DNA of 11,434 nucleotides from Lachnospiraceae bacterium UBA1201 (GTDB taxonomy: Bacteria > Bacillota > Clostridia > Lachnospirales > Lachnospiraceae): assembly GCA_002309675.1 (NCBI GenBank), contig DBXX01000044.1, forward strand, positions 11,630-23,063, in the 5' to 3' direction. Below the pieces are notes generated by a model, which saw only the letters and a program-made list of their open reading frames with translations, was not told where the DNA came from and ran no database searches. Below are positions 6,483 to 11,434 of the stretch, in pieces. Both the position numbers and the translations under genes were made by a program. Position 1 is the stretch's first letter. Each line of letters opens with the position of its first letter.

Positions 6483-7581
6483 GAGAAGATGCGCCCTGCT
6501 CGGGTTGGCAATATGCATGACGTTCGGCATGGCCGGATGTAAAAAATCGACGGATACGGTCGACATAAGCAATTATCTTAAGGAGATCGAGCCGGATAAG
6601 GTCGGCAAGACTTCCTACGAAACGATCGAACTCGAGGTAACGAACTATTCGGAGCGTTTTGGCGCTATCGCGAGTGCAAAATGCGAAGAGACACCGGTCG
6701 TGGCGGACATTCCCTACGGAACAGCTATTCCGCTGAACTTCCTTTCGAATAATAATACTCTCGTCAAAAAGGGTGCGAAATTATATCAGTACCGCCTGGA
6801 ATTTGACGAAGTCTACATGGCGACGAAGCGGATCGAATTGACCCGAAAGACCGAGCGCTTTGAGGAGTATAAGAAGAAAGAAGAAGAGCGACTGGCGGAA
6901 GTTTTGAAGGCTGCGGCGCAGCTTCCGGAAGGAAGCGAAGCGCTCGCCGAAGCGATAAAGAGTTACGAGAAACAGGTGAAGGCTTACAACCGTCAGGTCG
7001 AAGACACACAGGAAGAGATCGACGAGCTTGCAAAAGAAGTCGCGGCGTTCGACAACAACGGTAAGATGCTGACGATCGATGCGCCGGAGGCGGGAATCGT
7101 ATCGTTTGATTACCGTATTTACCGGATCAATGACCAGTCTGAGATCGCCCGGATCCGAAATCCGCATACAAACATCTACGCGGTGGCCGATCAGTACGGT
7201 GATTTCATGGTCGGGCAGACGGTACTGGGTGATTATAGTGAGCCGAACGGTGAAAAACATGAGATCGTAGGCCACGTCCTTTCTGTGGACAGTGTCCTGC
7301 CGTTGAATCTGTCTTCCGATTCCGCATACATCTGGTTTGATTTTCCGGAAGATATGGCGGTCACACCGGATTCGGTCCATGTGATCGTCGAGACCATCTC
7401 CCTGAAAAACATTATCCTTATTCCGCAGAATCTGGTCAGACATTTCAACGGGGCGGACTATATCGAGATCCTTACCGACGATGGAATCAGCAGAAAAAAT
7501 ATAGAGATCCTTACCGAAGCCGGCACGAATTATGTCGTTTTGGATACCTCGCTGGCAGGTCTTAAGGTGATCAAACGATAG
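6469..7581 (+). CDS. Divergent HlyD-type adaptor lipoprotein 3 of the exporter
   Basis: A 370-residue lipoprotein and the most divergent of the three adaptors. The signal peptide starts MHNIKRR and ends in the lipobox MAGC with the lipidated cysteine at 24. The lipoyl domain is recognisable but degenerate. The first half keeps only VKKGAKLYQY near 99-108, and the usual GxVxxVxVxxGdxV segment is replaced by an Asn-rich stretch (FLSNNNTLV). The second half keeps APEAGIVSF at 205-213. The middle, about 112-195, is strongly charged and predicted coiled-coil, broken at QLPEGSE. The C-terminal domain lacks the SGLEqGDxVI ending of its neighbours and finishes in SLAGLKVIKR. An alternative start at 6460 adds three residues. 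It overlaps adaptor 2 by 14 bases and lies 8 bases before the permease. The adaptor assignment rests on the lipobox, the layout and the position. Confidence 0.82.
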   Translation: MHNIKRRCALLGLAICMTFGMAGCKKSTDTVDISNYLKEIEPDKVGKTSYETIELEVTNYSERFGAIASAKCEETPVVADIPYGTAIPLNFLSNNNTLVKKGAKLYQYRLEFDEVYMATKRIELTRKTERFEEYKKKEEERLAEVLKAAAQLPEGSEALAEAIKSYEKQVKAYNRQVEDTQEEIDELAKEVAAFDNNGKMLTIDAPEAGIVSFDYRIYRINDQSEIARIRNPHTNIYAVADQYGDFMVGQTVLGDYSEPNGEKHEIVGHVLSVDSVLPLNLSSDSAYIWFDFPEDMAVTPDSVHVIVETISLKNIILIPQNLVRHFNGADYIEILTDDGISRKNIEILTEAGTNYVVLDTSLAGLKVIKR

Positions 7582-7589
7582 GAGGAGCC

Positions 7590-10337
7590 ATGATACGTTT
7601 TTTATTTCAGAAAATGCTGCATAAAAAATGGCTGATCTTCAGTTTGTTCATCGGAAACATCCTGCTGGTCGCTATAGCAGCCAGTCATCCCATGTATAAG
7701 GCGGCGGCCATCAAACGTATGTTTGCGGATGACTTTTTACAATTCACCGAAGAGGAAAACCGTCATCCGGCGCTGATGACATTTTCCATGTCACGAAAGA
7801 CGCTGAGTGAACAGGGGAATATTGAGGAGATCCAGAAACAGGTAACATCCCTGTCGGATGAATTAAACATTCCCTACGAACATAACATTTTCTTTCGCTA
7901 TCAGTTGCAGCAGACGGCCGTGTGGGTAAAGCCTCGCAGCACATCCCCCGCCTCTGTTAATTTCAGTCTGTCGGATATGACGGATTTCACCGATCATATC
8001 GAGATCATTTACGGACGAATGTATGAGCCCGGCTTCCACGATCACATGATCGAGACGGTCGTCAGCGAAAGTACGTTCATCGAAAACGATCTGGTCCTGG
8101 ACGATGTTTTGGAATTCCGTTATATCAAGGACGGAGAGGGCGAGAACCTCTTAGTTAAGGTCGTCGGAGTATTCCGAAACAACGAAGAAGCGGATGCGTA
8201 TTGGGTGAGATCACCGAATACCATGACGGATAATTTCTTCGTTTCGACGGATGTGTTTAATGCTCTCTATGAGAGCGACTGGAACTACAAAGCCGTTTTG
8301 CGTTGCTACTGGTATTTGATGCTGGATACGGATTATATCACCCCGGACAATGCGGATGAGTTGCGCACGAAAACAAAGGCGTTGATCGAGAGATTCGCGG
8401 AAAAAGGCGTGACCGTAGAAGAGCCGCCTTACATGGCATTGCTTTCCGATCTGGTAACAAAAGTGAATAAAGTATCTGCGACCTTGATGATCCTTCAGGT
8501 TCCCGTGCTCATTCTTTTGTGTGCGTTCCTGTTCATGATCTCGTCGCAAATGCTTTCCCTGGAGCAGAATGAGATCTCCATGTTTAAGAGCCGTGGTGCA
8601 GGCGGGTTCCAGATCTTTTTGCTGTACCTGATGCAGTCGCTGTTTATCGCTGTGGTTTCCGGAGTGATCGGTCTCTTCCTGGGACGTTATATGTGTAAGG
8701 CACTCGGTTCTTCCGTTGCCTTTTTGGAGTTCGTTTCCCGTCGTTCTCTGGGCGTCGAGTTTACGAAAGAGGTCTTCCTCTATGTGGGCGTAGCCAGCCT
8801 GCTCTCTGTGCTGGTAACTGTGCTTCCGGTCATCTCTTACAGCCGCGTATCCATCGTATCTTTAAAGCGCAACCGCGCCCGTGTGAGGAAGCAGTTCTGG
8901 CAGAGATTCTATCTTGATTTCCTGCTTCTGGGTGTAGGCATTTACGGTTTGTATAACTTTACCAACCAGAAAGACACTCTGGTTACGAAGGTGCTCAACG
9001 GCGGCTCGCTCGATCCGATGCTGTACTTCAGTTCGTCCATCTTTATCCTGGGTGCCGGACTGGTAGCGCTTCGCATCCAGCCGCTCATCGTAAAGTTGCT
9101 GTTTAAGATCGGTAAGAAGGTATGGTCGCCGCAGACCTATGCTTCTCTGCTCCAGACCATCCGCACCAGTTCCAAACAGTACTTCATCATGTGCTTCCTG
9201 ATCCTGACGGTATCTCTGGGTATTTTCAACGCGACGGTAGCTCGTACCATCCTTTCGAACGCGGAAAATAATACCGTCTACCAGATCGGTCCGGATGTTC
9301 TTCTGAAAGAACGTTGGAAGAATAATACGGATGAGCCGAGCGTGGCCCGGTTCGATCAGATCCAGGGCAGGGAATCCATGACGCTCGTACAGCGTGATAA
9401 GATCAGTGTAGATAAGCTTCATAGTGCCGATTTTATGGGTATCGAACCCAAGAGATTCGGTGAGACCGTAACCATGAAGGACGGTTTGCTTCCGACGCAT
9501 TTTTATAACTATTTGAATGCATTGGCCTCCGATGCAAATGCAGTTCTGCTTTCGGAGAATTTCCGTTCGTCCTACGGCTATGAGATCGGAGATAAGGTCA
9601 CCTTAAGTCTCGACGGAGTGGACTTCACGGCTACGATCTATGGTTTCTTCGATTATTGGCCGACATACAGTGCCACCGTCATGGAAAAACAGGCGGATGA
9701 CTCCGTCCTTCCTGTCACAAAGTACCTGGTCGTAGCAAACCTTTCGACGGCGCAGTTCACCTGGCAGACACGTCCGTACGAAGTATGGTTTAAGATGAAC
9801 GGAAGCGCTGACGGCGTCTACAACTTCATCGAAGAGAACAGTATCGACGTGGAGAAGTTTGAGGATCGTTTCGAGAGTATCCGAAAGATCCGCAACCAGA
9901 CGCTCTTCCAGGGAACCAACGGTATCCTGACCATGAGTTTCATCGTCATCCTGGTGCTTTGCGGCGCCGGTTTCTTGATCTATTGGATCCTGTCCATTCG
10001 TTCCCGCGAACTTCTGTTCGGCGTATTCCGCGCTATGGGTATGAGTAAGGGCGCCATCCTGCATATGCTGGTCAATGAGCAGATCTTCAGCAGTTTGCTC
10101 TCGATCGGCCTGGGAGCGCTGATCGGCGTGATCGCCTCGAGGAACTTCGTTCCGCTGATCCAGATCGCATACTCGGCAGACCACCAGTCACTGCCGCTGG
10201 AACTGATCACGCAAACTTCCGATATGGTGCGTCTGTTCGCCATCATCGGTATCGTATTTGTCGTATGTATGATCATCCTGTCGAGGATCGTACTGTCTAT
10301 GAAGATCACCAACGCATTGAAGCTGGGTGAGGATTAA
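7590..10337 (+). CDS. Double FtsX-domain ABC permease (MacB/FtsX superfamily)
   Basis: A 915-residue membrane protein forming the channel or transducer of the exporter. About ten hydrophobic segments are visible, at 13-33, 295-318, 341-366, 396-418, 441-456, 476-494, 531-553, 778-801, 830-850 and 879-904. Two large extracellular domains lie at about 34-290 and 555-775, each following a first helix, as in MacB-type periplasmic core domains. FtsX-type permease units follow each one. The second is clearest, with SRELLFGVFRAMGMSKGAILHML around 805-827 and a matching MFKSRGAGGFQIFLLYLMQS in the first unit. The chain is thus internally repeated and can supply both halves of the transporter, whereas MacB itself is a half-transporter with a fused ATPase. 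No nucleotide-binding motifs are present, so the separate ATPases downstream must provide them. AGGAGG (7580-7585) overlaps the stop of adaptor 3. Substrate unknown; lipid, peptide or lipoprotein handling are all possible. Confidence 0.93.
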   Translation: MIRFLFQKMLHKKWLIFSLFIGNILLVAIAASHPMYKAAAIKRMFADDFLQFTEEENRHPALMTFSMSRKTLSEQGNIEEIQKQVTSLSDELNIPYEHNIFFRYQLQQTAVWVKPRSTSPASVNFSLSDMTDFTDHIEIIYGRMYEPGFHDHMIETVVSESTFIENDLVLDDVLEFRYIKDGEGENLLVKVVGVFRNNEEADAYWVRSPNTMTDNFFVSTDVFNALYESDWNYKAVLRCYWYLMLDTDYITPDNADELRTKTKALIERFAEKGVTVEEPPYMALLSDLVTKVNKVSATLMILQVPVLILLCAFLFMISSQMLSLEQNEISMFKSRGAGGFQIFLLYLMQSLFIAVVSGVIGLFLGRYMCKALGSSVAFLEFVSRRSLGVEFTKEVFLYVGVASLLSVLVTVLPVISYSRVSIVSLKRNRARVRKQFWQRFYLDFLLLGVGIYGLYNFTNQKDTLVTKVLNGGSLDPMLYFSSSIFILGAGLVALRIQPLIVKLLFKIGKKVWSPQTYASLLQTIRTSSKQYFIMCFLILTVSLGIFNATVARTILSNAENNTVYQIGPDVLLKERWKNNTDEPSVARFDQIQGRESMTLVQRDKISVDKLHSADFMGIEPKRFGETVTMKDGLLPTHFYNYLNALASDANAVLLSENFRSSYGYEIGDKVTLSLDGVDFTATIYGFFDYWPTYSATVMEKQADDSVLPVTKYLVVANLSTAQFTWQTRPYEVWFKMNGSADGVYNFIEENSIDVEKFEDRFESIRKIRNQTLFQGTNGILTMSFIVILVLCGAGFLIYWILSIRSRELLFGVFRAMGMSKGAILHMLVNEQIFSSLLSIGLGALIGVIASRNFVPLIQIAYSADHQSLPLELITQTSDMVRLFAIIGIVFVVCMIILSRIVLSMKITNALKLGED

Positions 10338-10348
10338 GGAGGTAGAGT

Positions 10349-11038
10349 ATGGCATATAAAGAATTGATCATGCGTGCTAATAATATCACCCGTTCCTTCC
10401 CTCTGGCAGGCGGTGGTAAGATTCAGGTACTTAAGGGGATCTCCGTGGAGATCCCGAAGAAAAGCATCACGTTGCTGCGCGGCCGTTCCGGTTCGGGTAA
10501 GACAACGCTGATCAATATTTTGAGCGCGCTCGACTATCCGACGGAGGGCAATGTCTTCTTCAAGGATCAGGACATCACGAAGATGAGCGAGGGCGCGCGT
10601 GAGGCACTGCGTCGTAAGGATATCGGCATCATTTTCCAGTCGGTATCCCTGATCCCGATCATGACGGCCTACGAGAATGTTGAGTTCTCCCTGCGTCTGG
10701 CGGGTTATGAAGGCGACCGCAAGGAGCGCGTAGAGAAGGCACTGCGCCTGGTCGGCCTGGGTGCGCGTATGCACCACATGCCGCAGGAGCTGTCCGGCGG
10801 TGAGCAGCAGCGTGTCGCGATCGCGCGCGCGGTGGCACATCGTCCGAAACTGATTTTTGCGGATGAGCCGACGGCAGAGCTCGACAGCGGGACTGCGCGT
10901 CACGTCATGAAGATCTTTAAGGATCTCGTGGAAGAGGAGGATATCACCATCGTTATGACGACTCATGATATCAGCCTGATGGACGCGGCAGACCGGACCT
11001 ATGTAATGGAAGACGGGGAGGTGGTTGGAAATGGCTGA
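10349..11038 (+). CDS. ABC transporter ATP-binding protein, MacB/LolD type (first of two)
   Basis: A complete 229-residue nucleotide-binding protein of the family that pairs with FtsX-type permeases. The motifs are intact: Walker A GRSGSGKT (45-52), Q-loop Gln97 in GIIFQ, signature LSGGEQQR (148-155), Walker B LIFADEP (168-174) with catalytic Glu173, D-loop ELDS (177-180) and switch His206. The segment SLIPIMTAYENVEF after the Q-loop is typical of LolD/MacB ATPases. It has no membrane segment and should act on the cytoplasmic face of the 915-residue permease, powering conformational change by ATP hydrolysis. The start has AGGAGG (10337-10342) 6 bases upstream, overlapping the permease stop codon, and an 11-base gap. 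Its last 8 bases overlap the next ATPase gene, which suggests coupled, balanced synthesis of the two. Confidence 0.95.
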   Translation: MAYKELIMRANNITRSFPLAGGGKIQVLKGISVEIPKKSITLLRGRSGSGKTTLINILSALDYPTEGNVFFKDQDITKMSEGAREALRRKDIGIIFQSVSLIPIMTAYENVEFSLRLAGYEGDRKERVEKALRLVGLGARMHHMPQELSGGEQQRVAIARAVAHRPKLIFADEPTAELDSGTARHVMKIFKDLVEEEDITIVMTTHDISLMDAADRTYVMEDGEVVGNG

Positions 11039-11434
11039 GCCTATGATCATCGCGGATAACCTCGTTAAGATCTATAAGACACAGGACATCGAAGTCCTGG
11101 CACTGCAGGGTCTGGAACTTACGGTGGAAGCCGGCGAACTGATGGCTATCATCGGTAACAGCGGTAGCGGTAAGTCCACATTCCTCAATATGATCGGCGG
11201 TCTGGACCGCCCGAGTGCTGGTAAACTCTTCGTAGACGGTAAGAACTTGTTTACGATGACGGACCGCGAACTCGTGGATTATAAGAAGAATACCGTCGGT
11301 TTCGTTTGGCAGAACAACGCCAGAAACCTCCTGCCGTATCTTTCGGCCGTGGAAAATGTCATGATGCCCATGACGTTCTCCGGCACTAAAAAGAAGCGTG
11401 AGCGTGCGCTGGAACTGCTGGAAATGGTCGGCAT
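11031..11434 (+). CDS. ABC transporter ATP-binding protein, second ATPase (partial, runs off the window)
   Basis: The first 134 codons of a second MacB/LolD-like ATPase, cut by the window edge. Walker A is GNSGSGKS at 42-49 and the Q-loop glutamine is Gln94 in FVWQ. The stretch after it, NNARNLLPYLSAVENV, is about two residues longer than the usual FNLIPxLTAxENV form and has Trp where Phe is common. The signature, Walker B and switch histidine are outside the window, so ATPase competence cannot be judged. The start at 11031 has GGAGG (11017-11021) 9 bases upstream, inside the preceding gene, and the two genes overlap by 8 bases. The sequence differs clearly from the first ATPase, so the two probably form a heterodimer on the pseudo-dimeric permease. 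They could alternatively serve different complexes. Confidence 0.93.
   Translation, partial: MAEPMIIADNLVKIYKTQDIEVLALQGLELTVEAGELMAIIGNSGSGKSTFLNMIGGLDRPSAGKLFVDGKNLFTMTDRELVDYKKNTVGFVWQNNARNLLPYLSAVENVMMPMTFSGTKKKRERALELLEMVG

Noticed and set aside
10334..11050. 238-codon open frame on the minus strand opposite the first ATPase
   Set aside because: It is the antisense of an ATPase with every motif intact, shows no family features, and reflects the codon pattern of the real gene.
1..11434. CRISPR array, tRNA/rRNA genes, insertion sequences or attachment sites
   Set aside because: No regularly spaced repeats, cloverleaf sequences, transposase-like proteins or flanking terminal repeats were seen when reading both strands.

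Overview
This window looks like chromosome from a Gram-positive (Firmicutes) bacterium, most likely an anaerobic member of the Clostridia, possibly Lachnospiraceae. The evidence is indirect. Shine-Dalgarno sites are strong (AGGAGG, GGAGG), gene starts are tightly packed or overlapping, the adaptor proteins are lipoproteins, and the exporters are of the FtsX/MacB and ABC-2 kinds common in Firmicutes. Base composition looks near balanced by eye. No rRNA, tRNA, CRISPR array, insertion sequence or prophage gene was seen.

Region 1 (1-2089, plus strand): the tail of an ABC ATPase overlaps an ABC-2 type permease, and a cytoplasmic serine hydrolase of the class C beta-lactamase/family VIII esterase fold follows 45 bases later. 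This is the end of an operon. It closes with a strong hairpin (2176-2213) that has a T-tract on each strand, so it should also serve the convergent gene on the other side.

Region 2 (2323-3336): a Cof-type HAD phosphatase on the minus strand, then a divergent promoter region. A well-formed extended -10 promoter (3262-3290) points right into murI, and a weaker candidate points left into the HAD gene.

Region 3 (3337-11434, plus strand): glutamate racemase (murI) is followed, after a 43-base gap holding a hairpin without a T-tract, by a compact exporter operon. The operon holds three consecutive, divergent HlyD/MacA-type adaptor lipoproteins, a 915-residue permease with two FtsX-type halves and two large extracellular domains, and two different MacB/LolD-type ATPases, the second cut by the window edge. 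Junctions inside it are 8-11 base gaps or 8-14 base overlaps, with a Shine-Dalgarno site often built into the stop codon of the gene before. I read this as one multi-component export or envelope-remodelling machine: the two ATPases would drive a single pseudo-dimeric permease, and the three lipid-anchored adaptors would sit outside the membrane. Its substrate cannot be told from the sequence.

The most notable feature is three different adaptors serving one permease and two ATPases. Their signal peptides look alike and their bodies differ, which suggests old tandem duplication followed by specialisation.
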